Assembly (NCBI RefSeq): GCF_000963945.1
Contig: NZ_BAMW01000008.1
Coordinates: 1-40,757, forward strand
Direction of reading: 5' to 3'
Length of the DNA: 40,757 nucleotides
Source: Acetobacter indonesiensis
GTDB taxonomy: Bacteria > Pseudomonadota > Alphaproteobacteria > Acetobacterales > Acetobacteraceae
Notes under the pieces: model-generated
What the model was told of the DNA's origin: nothing
Databases searched by the model: none
Seen by the model: the letters and a program-made list of their open reading frames with translations, nothing else
Part shown: positions 1 to 8,662 of the stretch, one piece after another
Layout of the letters: each line of letters starts with the position of its first letter
How positions within the stretch are numbered: the first letter of the stretch is position 1
Position numbers and translations under genes: made by a program

Positions 1-186
1 CCAGAATAGAAATATTCAGCAAGGCGGCAGTCGCCGGGTGCTTACGCCGACAGAACTACGCCTAACCACGAACAACCCCTTATTTTCCTTGAAAAACTAT
101 GCCATCAGGCTACGCAGTTCTTGTACCGGCGACGCCCGGTTTCGCATTCATCTGTTTCCTATGTGTTTCCTGTGATGGGGGCAAGT

Positions 187-1344
187 ATGGCGAAGCTCAG
201 CAAAAAAATTGTCACCGCTGCCGAACCGGCAGAGAAGGATTATTTCCTCTGGGATGACAACATTCCGGCCTTCGCATTACGGGTGTGGCCGTCCGGCCGA
301 AAGGTGTACGTCATTCATTATCGCTCCGGCGGCCGGATGCGCCGTTACACAATCGGGCAACATGGAAGCCCTTGGACGGCAGATCTTGCGCGTGATGAGG
401 CCATCAAAGTTCTTGCACGTGTGCATAGCGGCGAGAATCCCTCGGATGCTCGCGTAGAAGAACGCAAAGCGATGACCGTCAGGGAATTCAGCAATCGTTT
501 CCTCAACGAATATGTGGATGTCCACCTTAAGCCAACGACCCAAAGCGAGTATAAGAGGGCTGTGGATCTGTTCATCATTCCCAAATTCGGAACATGGCGG
601 ATGGCAGATATATCGCGGGCGGACGTCTCCGAATTCCATGGCGATATGCGACAGCTCCCTTATCAGGCCAATCGCACGCTCGGGGTGCTGTCCAAAATGT
701 TCAGCCTGGCAGACCTCTGGGGTATTCGGACTGACGGTCTCAACCCATGCCGCAGCGTTCAGCGCTATAAGGAAGAGAAGCGCGAGCGCTATCTGACCCA
801 GGAAGAATATGCGCGCCTCGGCGCCACACTCGATAAAACAGAGGATATGCCGGAGGCCGTCTGGGCGATCCGTCTGCTCGTCCTGACAGGTTGCCGACTA
901 CGCGAAATCCAGACTTTGCAATGGACCCATATTTTCTTCGACCAATCCGAATTGAGGCTCCCCGACAGTAAAACGGGAGCCAAAATCGTCCAGATCGGAC
1001 AGGCAGCGATAAACGTCATCAAATCCATCCCCCGGTTGGAGGACAACTCCTATGTCATTACCGGACGGAAAAAAGGTGGCTATCTGACTGACCTGCAAAA
1101 ACCCTGGCGCCGCATTCGCAAAGCCGCCGGTCTGGACGACGTCAGGATTCATGATCTGCGCCATTCATTCGCTTCTGACGCACTGGAAATGGGTGCTGAC
1201 CTGACGATGATCGGCCGAATGCTGGGACACAGCGATATCAAGACGACGGCTCGTTACGCTCACCTGAAGCGAGAGAACGTGAGACTCTCAACCAATCTTG
1301 TGTCCAACAAGATCTCCGCAGCGCTTTCGGGACGTGGAAAATGA
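187..1344 (+). CDS. Tyrosine-type site-specific integrase
   Basis: A 385-residue tyrosine recombinase that would integrate and excise an island by breaking DNA through a 3'-phosphotyrosine. The N-terminal ~90 residues look like the arm-type DNA-binding domain (IPAFALRVWPSG, then VYVIHYRSGGRMRRYTIG). A SAM-like core-binding domain follows (TVREFSNRF to FGTWRMADIS). The catalytic domain shows the expected residues: Arg in TGCRLREIQTLQW, Lys in DSKTGA, HDLRHSF, and LGHSDIKTTARYAH with the nucleophile Tyr. The frame is open to a TTG at 121, but the ATG at 187 has a G-rich Shine-Dalgarno (GGGGG) about six bases upstream and begins the usual MAKLSKK-type N-terminus. It is the leftmost gene and runs into the window, convergent with the helicase operon. 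It may mobilise this whole element or only the adjacent defence operon; the sequence does not decide. Confidence 0.93.
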   Translation: MAKLSKKIVTAAEPAEKDYFLWDDNIPAFALRVWPSGRKVYVIHYRSGGRMRRYTIGQHGSPWTADLARDEAIKVLARVHSGENPSDARVEERKAMTVREFSNRFLNEYVDVHLKPTTQSEYKRAVDLFIIPKFGTWRMADISRADVSEFHGDMRQLPYQANRTLGVLSKMFSLADLWGIRTDGLNPCRSVQRYKEEKRERYLTQEEYARLGATLDKTEDMPEAVWAIRLLVLTGCRLREIQTLQWTHIFFDQSELRLPDSKTGAKIVQIGQAAINVIKSIPRLEDNSYVITGRKKGGYLTDLQKPWRRIRKAAGLDDVRIHDLRHSFASDALEMGADLTMIGRMLGHSDIKTTARYAHLKRENVRLSTNLVSNKISAALSGRGK

Positions 1345-1562
1345 CAGATATCGACTCAGTGCAGCCTACGCGCCACGAATACTTCGTTGCAGAACTTATA
1401 AATTAAATAAACACTCCAACTGATTTGCGCCTATACGAGCGGGAAAATCGCGAGTTCTGTGTCCAGAAATCTATCGTCTATTCATTGCATCTGGACGCCG
1501 TACTCTATTTGAATTTCACGAAAAATCAGAGGATCATCTCACTATTAGCCCAGAGCACGCAT

Positions 1563-3707
1563 TCAGTCTCTACGAGCCAGAGACCTCTGTAATTCGTGAA
1601 GCAGGTCTTGTTCAAACGGATGCAGTTTTTCTTGTTCCAAATCAATGGAAGCAATTAGATCGAGTGCTTTATTGAGACTGTCCATTCCAGGGTATCGGCT
1701 ACCCAAACGATATGCCGTTTGCGGGGGTACCCCATATTCATCCAACGCAAAAAGGCCACTCTCAAGAAAAAGGTTCTCCGTCCGCGCCGTGTAAAATGAA
1801 TAGTCTGCAGCAACATCGAAACCAAGGGCCAGCGCAACATCCTTATAAATGGTATTGATAGCACTCAGTTGACGGGGGAAGGTGTGAACTACGTAGGATC
1901 TCATGAAGCGTAGGGTTAACTCAACCGCGTCGCTCACACTCTGATCATCACGTCGTCGTGCGACGCGGTCAGCGATGAAACTCCTTAAAGTCGCACTGGA
2001 CAAGTTGAAGAGACGTGCAGACAGTTGTTCCCCACCAAAAATTTGATAGGCCTTCAGCGAGCGGCCTTCATCTATATATTCATAGATAAGCTCACAGGCT
2101 GCCGTGAGTTCTCGTGCGCTTGGCATTCCACGCCAATTAAGAATCTTAAGATACACAAGATCTGACCGAATACGGTCAGCAATCTGACGTTGGGCATCAA
2201 TAGATATGTATCTATTTGCACGAAGTGTTGCGAGTGACAGAGTCGATGTTCGCAGCGCATCTTCGATCCGAGAAAAAGACAGATCACTCAGATCACTATC
2301 GGGAAGATCTAGCAGCAGCGACATAGGGGTATTCGTGTCTTGATCCTCAATTGGAAGAATGACAGCTTTTTGTTCATCCTCGATTGGCGATTCTAGAACG
2401 TAAACCTTGCCAATGAACCACTGTCCCATTCGCCCGGCACGTCCAGCAATATTGCGGAATGTAAATGAATCGAGGGTGGTCGTATTAAGACGTCGATCAT
2501 AGACAATGACGTTCTCCGCTACCGTATTTACACCTTCGATAATCGTTGATGTGCACACAAGAAAGCGTATGCTTCCCTCTTCGAAGCAGCGAACCATGTA
2601 GTGCTGCAGAGCTCGTGGAACATTGCCATGATGAATTCCTATTCCGCGCTGTAATGCTTCGATGACTATCCATTCTTCAGGAAACTCCTGGAGTAGCCAA
2701 TCAACGGCGATTTCTGTCTCCGAGACATGAGAGAAATACTCAGATTTGATCAAAATCCGAGCTACCTCGCCACACTTTGGAGGAGACTGGCAATAGATTA
2801 GCGTTGGAGTTTTCAAGTCCCGCACGAGTTCTAGCAGCCTCGTCTCTCGATCATCTGAGGTCTGACTAAGATTGAAATATTCGATGTCTAGCGCTACAGT
2901 AGAAAATGTTGAGGGTAGGAACACGTGTTGATAACGGCTAGCAATCCCTCGAACCTCGCTAATATGCGGACCAATCAGATAAAATTGAGCGCCCGACGAT
3001 GCCAATCGATGGAAGGCTAAATTAAGGTCAACGGCGCGATTATCTGGTCGATCCAAATCAAGTTTGTAGAATTCATCTACAACAAAAAAATCAACATTTT
3101 CGAGATCTTTTCGAGATAGAACGCGTTCTTGTGTGAGTACATAAATAGTAGGTAAAGAACCATCTGATTCTTGGGTTGGGTGAGTAATTATTGAATGAGT
3201 GTTACCAAATATTCTTGATATACGGCGGCGCGTTTCGTCTATAAGGGCTATCGTTGGGACGATCACCACTATCTTCCTAAATCTTCCGGATGCGATAATT
3301 GCGTCGACTATGACGCTTTTACCCACGCTTGTTGTCGCGCTCAGGATGACATTCTTTTTATTCATTATAAGACGAAAGACTTGAAGCTGGAGAGAGTGAA
3401 ACACCCGATCCCCGTCTAGGTTTGGTATAGTATGAGCTTCTCGAAACAGTGCATCTTCCAGCGTTCGTGGCGGTCCGGCATAAGGCAGCAGACCAGTTGT
3501 CATCAGGAGACCATCAATCAGATCATATAGGTGTTCGGGAAGCTGAGGTTTCTTGGCTAACAGCCGGATTAGGAAGTCACGCCCCAAATCATGTGTCGCA
3601 AAATCATTTACCCACGATGCAATCGTTGCGACAGCGATTTCCGCATTTGTCGAGGTAATTTCATCCTTGGCAAGGATGCTGCGAAGATCATCTTCGAGAA
3701 AAATCAT
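1563..3707 (-). CDS. hamB: HamB-like SF2 helicase of a variant Hachiman system
   Basis: A 714-residue superfamily 2 helicase. Motif I is SATTSVGKS (residues ~123-131) and motif II is DEFYK (211-215), the unusual Walker B form I associate with Hachiman HamB. Further motifs are GIHHGNVPRALQ (~357-368), STIIEGVN (387-394) and motif VI NIAGRAGRMGQ (419-429). The Ski2/Mtr4-like arrangement continues with an alpha-helical C-terminal half. In known Hachiman systems HamB surveys DNA and releases the HamA nuclease when phage damage is sensed, leading to genome degradation and growth arrest. Its ATG overlaps the stop of the upstream HamA-like gene by four bases (ATGA), so the two are translationally coupled. 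At 714 residues it seems shorter than many HamB proteins. A generic DNA-repair helicase is the alternative, but the partner gene argues against it. Confidence 0.85.
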   Translation of the reverse strand: MIFLEDDLRSILAKDEITSTNAEIAVATIASWVNDFATHDLGRDFLIRLLAKKPQLPEHLYDLIDGLLMTTGLLPYAGPPRTLEDALFREAHTIPNLDGDRVFHSLQLQVFRLIMNKKNVILSATTSVGKSVIVDAIIASGRFRKIVVIVPTIALIDETRRRISRIFGNTHSIITHPTQESDGSLPTIYVLTQERVLSRKDLENVDFFVVDEFYKLDLDRPDNRAVDLNLAFHRLASSGAQFYLIGPHISEVRGIASRYQHVFLPSTFSTVALDIEYFNLSQTSDDRETRLLELVRDLKTPTLIYCQSPPKCGEVARILIKSEYFSHVSETEIAVDWLLQEFPEEWIVIEALQRGIGIHHGNVPRALQHYMVRCFEEGSIRFLVCTSTIIEGVNTVAENVIVYDRRLNTTTLDSFTFRNIAGRAGRMGQWFIGKVYVLESPIEDEQKAVILPIEDQDTNTPMSLLLDLPDSDLSDLSFSRIEDALRTSTLSLATLRANRYISIDAQRQIADRIRSDLVYLKILNWRGMPSARELTAACELIYEYIDEGRSLKAYQIFGGEQLSARLFNLSSATLRSFIADRVARRRDDQSVSDAVELTLRFMRSYVVHTFPRQLSAINTIYKDVALALGFDVAADYSFYTARTENLFLESGLFALDEYGVPPQTAYRLGSRYPGMDSLNKALDLIASIDLEQEKLHPFEQDLLHELQRSLARRD

Positions 3708-5338
3708 GACTTCCCCCTTAGATGCTTGCCAAATTCAGCTATTAGTCCAGCAGGATTCTCAACCGGTATAAGGAAAATGTGGATCTGGATGTTAACCAAC
3801 GCTGGTGTCATTCTCGACTTTATACTTTCATATTCAGTGACAACTTCCTTCCGTAAATCGACGAGGTAGTCCTCACAGAAGCCAGATTGAATTACATTGC
3901 TGTCGTAAGCCATCAGAATTGGAAAATGTAGGCAACGACGCAACTCTTCCACTTTTCCACGTGCTGAAAGCACGGTGTCTAGAGATGTCGCTCTCATGTG
4001 CCGCGGCTCCCGCAGTGTCATAATGAGGCTGCGTTCCTCTTTGAGGAATTCGCTAGAGATAGCTGCTTCAAGTTCAGCGATGACCGCCTTCAGAATTGCG
4101 CCGTGAGAGGCCGCGGTCGTGATTCGAGACCTTCCGATCCACAACTGATCGCCAGCATCCTCAGGAACAATATGCGCACTAGTTATCGACCGATTTGGAC
4201 CCGTGCCAGCATATATCTTGCAGGCTACCGGTTCACTGTCGAAATAGTGTCTCAGAACAGCATGAAGCATGAGTTCAGCAAAGAGCTCCTCATCACTGAT
4301 GGCCCTACTTTGCTCAATTCGTGCAACCGCCCGGCGGGTTAGGTCTCGCGCATGTAGGATATCAAACTCTGACAAAACGTTGGCTGGTAGGGATATCTCC
4401 GGCAGCCACCGTAGCAGGTACTCAATCAGCTCAGACTTCCGCCATTGCCCCTCATCGAACTCGACATCATACGCGCGAAGAGAGCGACAAATTGTAGCAT
4501 CGTTGATGTGATGAAGGTCTGAGAAAAATGCCTCAGTTGACACTCGGTAAACGCGGAGGCCTGCTCTATTGAGCTGCCTGATTACATCAACCTTTCCTTT
4601 CCACCATGCAAGAGCTTCACCTCGATCTATGGCCTTAGCATCGGGGTCAGACACGCGTGATGCATCACCAGCAGTCTGAACCAACGTCATTAGCTGATGA
4701 TAGATTTCGCACGCCACCGAATGTGAAGGAATCTCGCCCGCCCTTTCCGCAAGCTGTAGGATCCGATTAATGTTACTGTTCTGCGTGGCAATTTCACTGC
4801 CCGCTACGACCCAATATAAATTCTCTGCCCAGTCCTTGGTGGTCCGACCACAGGCTGATTTTATCGTTTTCCACTTGTTACCAATGCTTTTAATCGCCGC
4901 ATCAAGCTTGGTTTTAACTAGCCTACGCTTGTCGCGGTGATTAAGAAATGGTCGCAGAGAAGTCCCGACATCTCGTTTTGTGACAAATCGAAATAGAGCT
5001 GGGCCAGTATTAATATCTAATTTGAGAGACTTCTCTATAAGAGAGGATCCAGACCGACTGTCAACTCGATCTGTTATCTCTTTAATTGACCACTTCGTGT
5101 TGCTTTCGGTAGTCTTGACCTGAACGTATTCATTAACCACTTCGCTATCAGCGCGCCAACGAAGCGTAATGTCGTCCGCTGTTTCAAACTCGACTTGGAC
5201 CAGTGAACCATCGAACAGCATGTCGATTACATAACCGGCCCCGACGTGATCTTGATAACGAAAACCCACCCGCCCTGCGACACCACCGGCATCAGAGGCC
5301 GCATTAGGATCGATCAGTGGTTCCAGTTTTTGAGACAC
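3704..5338 (-). CDS. hamA: HamA-like protein fused to N-terminal Cap4/DUF4297-type nuclease domain
   Basis: A 544-residue protein of at least two parts. Residues ~18-80 resemble the Cap4/DUF4297 endonuclease fold: GRVGFRYQDHVGAGYVIDML, then E50/E52, ADDITL (D55, D56) and the QVK signature (73-75), a PD-(D/E)XK active site. Residues ~345-540 resemble HamA (DUF1837): the ELFAELML helix (351-358), the strand DQLWIGRSR (397-405) and the C-terminal strand IQIHIFLIPVENPAGLIAEF (~517-536). In typical HamA, as I recall the family, the strand reads LWLGE-x-K with an acidic residue before it. Here Glu and Lys are Arg403 and Arg405, so the ancestral HamA nuclease looks dead and the N-terminal domain may supply the cut. 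The start is GTG, overlapping the upstream gene's TAG by one base (TAGTG). The fusion reading rests on motif memory, not on a search. Confidence 0.75.
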   Translation of the reverse strand: MSQKLEPLIDPNAASDAGGVAGRVGFRYQDHVGAGYVIDMLFDGSLVQVEFETADDITLRWRADSEVVNEYVQVKTTESNTKWSIKEITDRVDSRSGSSLIEKSLKLDINTGPALFRFVTKRDVGTSLRPFLNHRDKRRLVKTKLDAAIKSIGNKWKTIKSACGRTTKDWAENLYWVVAGSEIATQNSNINRILQLAERAGEIPSHSVACEIYHQLMTLVQTAGDASRVSDPDAKAIDRGEALAWWKGKVDVIRQLNRAGLRVYRVSTEAFFSDLHHINDATICRSLRAYDVEFDEGQWRKSELIEYLLRWLPEISLPANVLSEFDILHARDLTRRAVARIEQSRAISDEELFAELMLHAVLRHYFDSEPVACKIYAGTGPNRSITSAHIVPEDAGDQLWIGRSRITTAASHGAILKAVIAELEAAISSEFLKEERSLIMTLREPRHMRATSLDTVLSARGKVEELRRCLHFPILMAYDSNVIQSGFCEDYLVDLRKEVVTEYESIKSRMTPALVNIQIHIFLIPVENPAGLIAEFGKHLRGKS

Positions 5339-5646
5339 TAGCTTGCCGCTCTAAAATTTCGCGCTACTTCGTCATCATTGAGAGGCGGCGCTGAATAGCG
5401 CCCGCTTCCGAAGTCAAACAACGGCCCTCCGAAATCACTGGAACGCGATGAACAATAAGACATATTCGGTTTCAGAAAATCTGCTGGTAGAGGAAAATGT
5501 TCTTCCCATCGCCTCGACTTCATCTCCTGTCCGGTCAAAGAGTTGGGTCCGGCGTTCTCAAGGCATTCATTAAATATGACCCAACTCGGATAAATCCCAG
5601 TTGGGTCACCCCACCAATGGATAAGGTTTCGAATAAAGTCTGTCAT
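5338..5646 (-). CDS. Hypothetical 102-residue protein, first gene of the Hachiman-like operon
   Basis: I do not recognise this protein. It is 102 residues, rich in aromatic residues near the N-terminus (IRNLIHWWGDPTGIYPSW) and Gly/Ser-rich in the middle (SSDFGGPLFDFGSG), with no signal peptide or obvious membrane segment. Its stop TAG shares one base with the GTG start of the HamA-like gene, a TAGTG arrangement typical of translational coupling. That makes it likely to be the first cistron of a three-gene operon rather than a chance reading frame. There is only a weak GGA upstream of the ATG. It could be a specificity or regulatory subunit of the variant Hachiman system, or an unrelated gene exapted as a leader cistron. 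Confidence 0.6.
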   Translation of the reverse strand: MTDFIRNLIHWWGDPTGIYPSWVIFNECLENAGPNSLTGQEMKSRRWEEHFPLPADFLKPNMSYCSSRSSDFGGPLFDFGSGRYSAPPLNDDEVARNFRAAS

Positions 5647-5822
5647 CAGTCCAGAAGCTAAAATTACATTCGCTTCTGAGCCTGATTGTAACAGCGTCTA
5701 ACGTCAATGCAGATAATCGTAAATTTCTATATGGCATGACATCCCCGACTGCAGCTCACTGAGCCTAAGTCATTGAAGTAAAAAAAAACCATAAAGATAT
5801 CCGTCAATTTACGCATAGCAAC

Positions 5823-5853
5823 GGCCTAGCTAATGCGGGGATCGAACTAGGCC
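5823..5853. repeat. Inverted repeat, 7-bp arms
   Basis: GGCCTAG at 5823-5829 and CTAGGCC at 5847-5853 are perfectly complementary around a 17-base loop that contains GGGGATCGAAC. There is no U-run on either side, so it is not a classical intrinsic terminator. It may still form a transcript end for the 6124-7209 gene, or be a protein-binding dyad. Confidence 0.4.
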
Positions 5854-5873
5854 TTTGTGACCTTTCTAGGAGC

Positions 5874-5889
5874 GGGCAAAGGATTGCCC
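5874..5889. repeat. Short hairpin, 6-bp stem, 4-base loop
   Basis: GGGCAA (5874-5879), loop AGGA, TTGCCC (5884-5889). It is compact and GC-rich enough to fold, but lacks a following T-run on either strand. It lies downstream of the minus-strand 361-residue gene and could contribute to termination there. Confidence 0.35.
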
Positions 5890-6123
5890 CACTACTTTTA
5901 TGCAAGAGAAAGTTGCCAACAAGTTTATATTGAACAGATATTTTCAATAAAAACCTCTATTATTATACAGAATTTAAATTAATAAGTCCGCGCATCCATG
6001 ATAAAGAGGTCTCATTATTTATGGCGACGCACGTTCTCACCCTCAGGCCAGACATGGAGCGTGACGACTGCCATTGCCAATAACGGACATGACTGATTCA
6101 AGATCCAGTTCACGATTCCACCC

Positions 6124-7209
6124 TCAGACGAGCACCGTCTGCATGATATCGTTCGCGCCTTTTATTTCCGCCATCATCGCTATGGAAGGAGGGCTGTTCG
6201 CGCTCAAGTGGATGACCATCGCCACCTTTAGGGGCATTACCACCGCGTTCCCAGTATCGGGATTTCTGGCGACCGTCGGGATGAACGCGACGCACAGAAT
6301 AGAGCTTGTCGCCTTCTTACCCGCAAAGACATCATCGATCGTCTGCTGCCCATTGTCTGTCACGATGTCGGAGATCATCTTCCTCAGCATTCTTATCGTG
6401 TGGACGGCAGGCTGCCGCCAGTCCGCGAAGAAACCATTCTCCGGCCAGAGACCTGCGTCAAGTAGCCGGGGGGTGAGGTTAAAAGCTACGATGCCCTCGG
6501 GCGCGGGGCATCGTTCGATCTGGTCGACACCCTTAACGATGTGATCAAGCAGGCTCTGCGTATGCGGCGAGCGTACCGTCTTAAAGGCATAAGCACGGGC
6601 GGGCTCCCCACTGCCGTCCAATGCGATCACGTCGGGGTTGTCGCCATTCGAACTCTTGGGGTGATCGAGTTGCACTCTAGTGCCCATAGCCATCAGCAAT
6701 GTGGCCCAGTAAACCTCCACGAGTTTGTTATAGGCGTCCGCATCTGCGGGCTGTTCCTGCGTCAGGTGGACTGCGCCCTGCGCGAGCAACTGTAAGTGGG
6801 GAATGAGTGTCGAAAAGCCTGGGTGGTCCTTCACCCTCAGCACCTTCGCAGCGAGGTCGTGGACTGCCAGCCCAGCGGTATACTCGCAGCGCATGTCATC
6901 GGGTGTGCCTTCAAACCCTGCACTGACGGTTTTCAGTATGCTCCAGAGAGGAAGCATGTCTGCGCTGGTCTGGGAGTGCCTGGGAATGCTGACATCGTAC
7001 GTCTCAAGCAGTTTCTCGAACCGATCGACGAGATCCGATGCGCCCGCGATCTGAACCTGCACTCCCTGTTTCCTCCCCCTCCAGCGCCGCCAGCACTGCC
7101 GAAATCGTGTGCTCGCCGAGCGTACGCAGCGGACGATCGCTTCGGCCAGTGCCCTCATGTTTCTGAGCGCTGCCGTTACTAGACGGGATTTGTCAAACTG
7201 ATGTGCCAT
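6124..7209 (-). CDS. Hypothetical 361-residue protein, possible degenerate PD-(D/E)XK domain
   Basis: Not recognised. The N-terminal ~50 residues are strongly basic (CVRSASTRFRQCWRRWRGRK), followed by a helical region (SDLVDRFEKLLETYD). Around residues 165-230 there is a pattern reminiscent of restriction-like nucleases: NKLVEVYWATLLMAMG, then NPDVIALDG, then YAFKTVRSPH and QSLLDHIVKGVDQIERC, and a strand IVAFNLTP. If this is a PD-(D/E)XK fold, the Asp of NPDV is kept but the acidic residue before Lys is replaced (AFK instead of E-x-K). It is transcribed divergently from the lysR gene with ~490 bases between them. The ATG at 7209 lacks a clear Shine-Dalgarno. The reading frame is long and compositionally protein-like, so I accept it, but a function cannot be assigned. 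Confidence 0.6.
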   Translation of the reverse strand: MAHQFDKSRLVTAALRNMRALAEAIVRCVRSASTRFRQCWRRWRGRKQGVQVQIAGASDLVDRFEKLLETYDVSIPRHSQTSADMLPLWSILKTVSAGFEGTPDDMRCEYTAGLAVHDLAAKVLRVKDHPGFSTLIPHLQLLAQGAVHLTQEQPADADAYNKLVEVYWATLLMAMGTRVQLDHPKSSNGDNPDVIALDGSGEPARAYAFKTVRSPHTQSLLDHIVKGVDQIERCPAPEGIVAFNLTPRLLDAGLWPENGFFADWRQPAVHTIRMLRKMISDIVTDNGQQTIDDVFAGKKATSSILCVAFIPTVARNPDTGNAVVMPLKVAMVIHLSANSPPSIAMMAEIKGANDIMQTVLV

Positions 7210-7696
7210 TGATAACGGGTAACAGACAGACGCCGTATGATAAAGCGTCTCTTGTAGTGATGGCAGTCCACGACTGGCCCATCACGCCAAGCACATGCCC
7301 CGCCAGTAATCTCAGCGCTCACGCCAGCAAGTTTGCTAAAAATCGGGCGACATGCTTGATAGTTAGCTTTCTGTCATCCCTTCCAGATAACTGACTATCC
7401 GCTTTCCCCCGATTTTGTTGAAAAGTCAGCTTCAAGAGTTCAATGGCGGATTTGCGCGTTATCCGAAACAAAAATTCTTACGATTACAATGCTCTGTAAA
7501 TTCCATAATCACAATGAAGCACCAAACAAAGGGCCGACCGAGACTTCTTCTGCTAAAAATGACTTGTTTCATGAGGCAAAACCTAAACTCTCACATCGTG
7601 AGAAAAGTTGACTGAAATTTGCTCTCAAAATTGTGCAGAAGCCATATAGGTTTGTAACGCTGTATTTCTGGAACCCGACCCTGCTAACCTCGGGTA
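7210..7696. other. Intergenic region between divergent genes
   Basis: These 487 bases separate the divergent 361-residue gene and lysR and must contain both promoters. No gene is evident. The only clear element is the TCTCAC/GTGAGA palindrome listed separately. The right half is more AT-rich than the flanking genes. Confidence 0.5.
7589..7603. promoter_or_regulatory. Candidate LysR-type operator upstream of lysR
   Basis: TCTCACATCGTGAGA is a perfect 6-bp dyad with a 3-base spacer, lying ~93 bases before the lysR ATG. It contains two overlapping T-N11-A patterns, the consensus of LysR-family binding sites. An autoregulatory site is the natural reading, but this is inference from symmetry and position only. 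Confidence 0.4.
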
Positions 7697-8662
7697 ATGA
7701 CGATAGAAACCCGGCACCTGCGATATGCCATTGCAGCCCTTGAACAAGGGAGCATCAGAAAAGCCGCCCTGAAGTTGGGCGTACGGCAGATGACGGTTGT
7801 GCGGCACATCGAAGCGCTTGAGAACCATGTCGGCTATTCCCTGTTTACAAGGAGACGAGACGGCGTTCACCCCACTGATGATGGCACCACTTTCATGCAG
7901 GCCGCGCGACGTATCCTACAGGACATGGAGAGTCTGACTGCCCATACGCGCTCCAGCCGTCATAAGAGAGGTGAGCGCATTGCGATTGGATTTTATACCT
8001 CCGTTTCGACCGGTAATCTGCGCGCCACCCTGACCGAATTCCGCAATCGTTACCCGGACCTCCAGTGGCGGCTCGTTGGGGGCACCCGGCGTGAACTTCT
8101 GGCGGCACTTGAACGGGGTCATATTGACATTGCCATCGTGACAGCCGGTGAATTGAACTGGCCGGAAGGGTCTCTTCCGCTGTGGCCAGAGCGATGCATT
8201 GCCGTCTTACCCGCGAAACACCCTCTTGCTGGCGAAGCGGTGCTCGAATGGATGATGCTGAAAAAGGAGCGTTTTCTGGTCAGCAGTCTGGATCCAGGTC
8301 AGGAACTGACACGGATCATTCGTGTATGTCTGGGCCGCAGCAGTCATCATCCCACCCTGATCGAGCATGATATCCCGTTGGCGTCTCTGCGGCCTTTTGT
8401 CAGTGAGGACCGAGGGATCATGATCGATTGTGAAAGCAGTACAGGCGAAACATTGCCCGGGATCGTCTACCGCGAGTTACGCTTCGAAAACGGACCGAGC
8501 GAGGTGCGCTTTGCTGCCTGCTGGTTGCGTAGCAACCCAAGCCGCCCCCTCTCCGCCTTCCTCTCCCTGCTCAGGGAGCGCTACCCGGACCTGATCCCGC
8601 GGACTTCATCCGAGCCACCCGCGAATGGCGCTGTTTCTGGAACGCCCGATCCGTCTCCATAA
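7697..8662 (+). CDS. LysR-family transcriptional regulator
   Basis: A 321-residue LysR-type regulator. The N-terminal winged helix-turn-helix is clear (AALEQGSIRKAALKLGVRQMTVVRHIEALENHVGYSLFTRRRDGVHPTD, split across residues ~14-60). The effector domain starts at RIAIGFYTSVSTGNLRATLTEF, with the usual IDIAIVTAG turn. LysR genes are regularly found at the end of trb clusters of this alphaproteobacterial type, so control of conjugation genes is likely though not shown. Its last 92 bases overlap, tail to tail, the 3' end of the DUF2274 gene on the other strand. The C-terminal ~20 residues (SSEPPANGAVSGTPDPSP) are probably an unstructured extension created by that overlap. Confidence 0.9.
   Translation: MTIETRHLRYAIAALEQGSIRKAALKLGVRQMTVVRHIEALENHVGYSLFTRRRDGVHPTDDGTTFMQAARRILQDMESLTAHTRSSRHKRGERIAIGFYTSVSTGNLRATLTEFRNRYPDLQWRLVGGTRRELLAALERGHIDIAIVTAGELNWPEGSLPLWPERCIAVLPAKHPLAGEAVLEWMMLKKERFLVSSLDPGQELTRIIRVCLGRSSHHPTLIEHDIPLASLRPFVSEDRGIMIDCESSTGETLPGIVYRELRFENGPSEVRFAACWLRSNPSRPLSAFLSLLRERYPDLIPRTSSEPPANGAVSGTPDPSP

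Larger units (their letters stand above)
5647..6123. other. Gene-free stretch with two hairpins
   Basis: No convincing gene in these 477 bases. The stretch separates the Hachiman-like operon from the 361-residue gene and would hold the promoter of the operon. An A-rich run (AAAAAAAAA near 5780) and two inverted repeats, listed separately, are the only structure I see. The part around 5940-6010 is clearly AT-rich. Confidence 0.5.

Noticed and set aside
5834..5890. tRNA-like look on the minus strand (GTTCGATCCCCGCA) and a 9-base identity, TGCGGGGAT, with the tRNA-fMet 3' region, suggesting a second attachment site.
   Set aside because: The T-arm arms do not pair, no acceptor or anticodon stem can be built, and nine bases is too short to distinguish from chance in a 40 kb GC-rich window.
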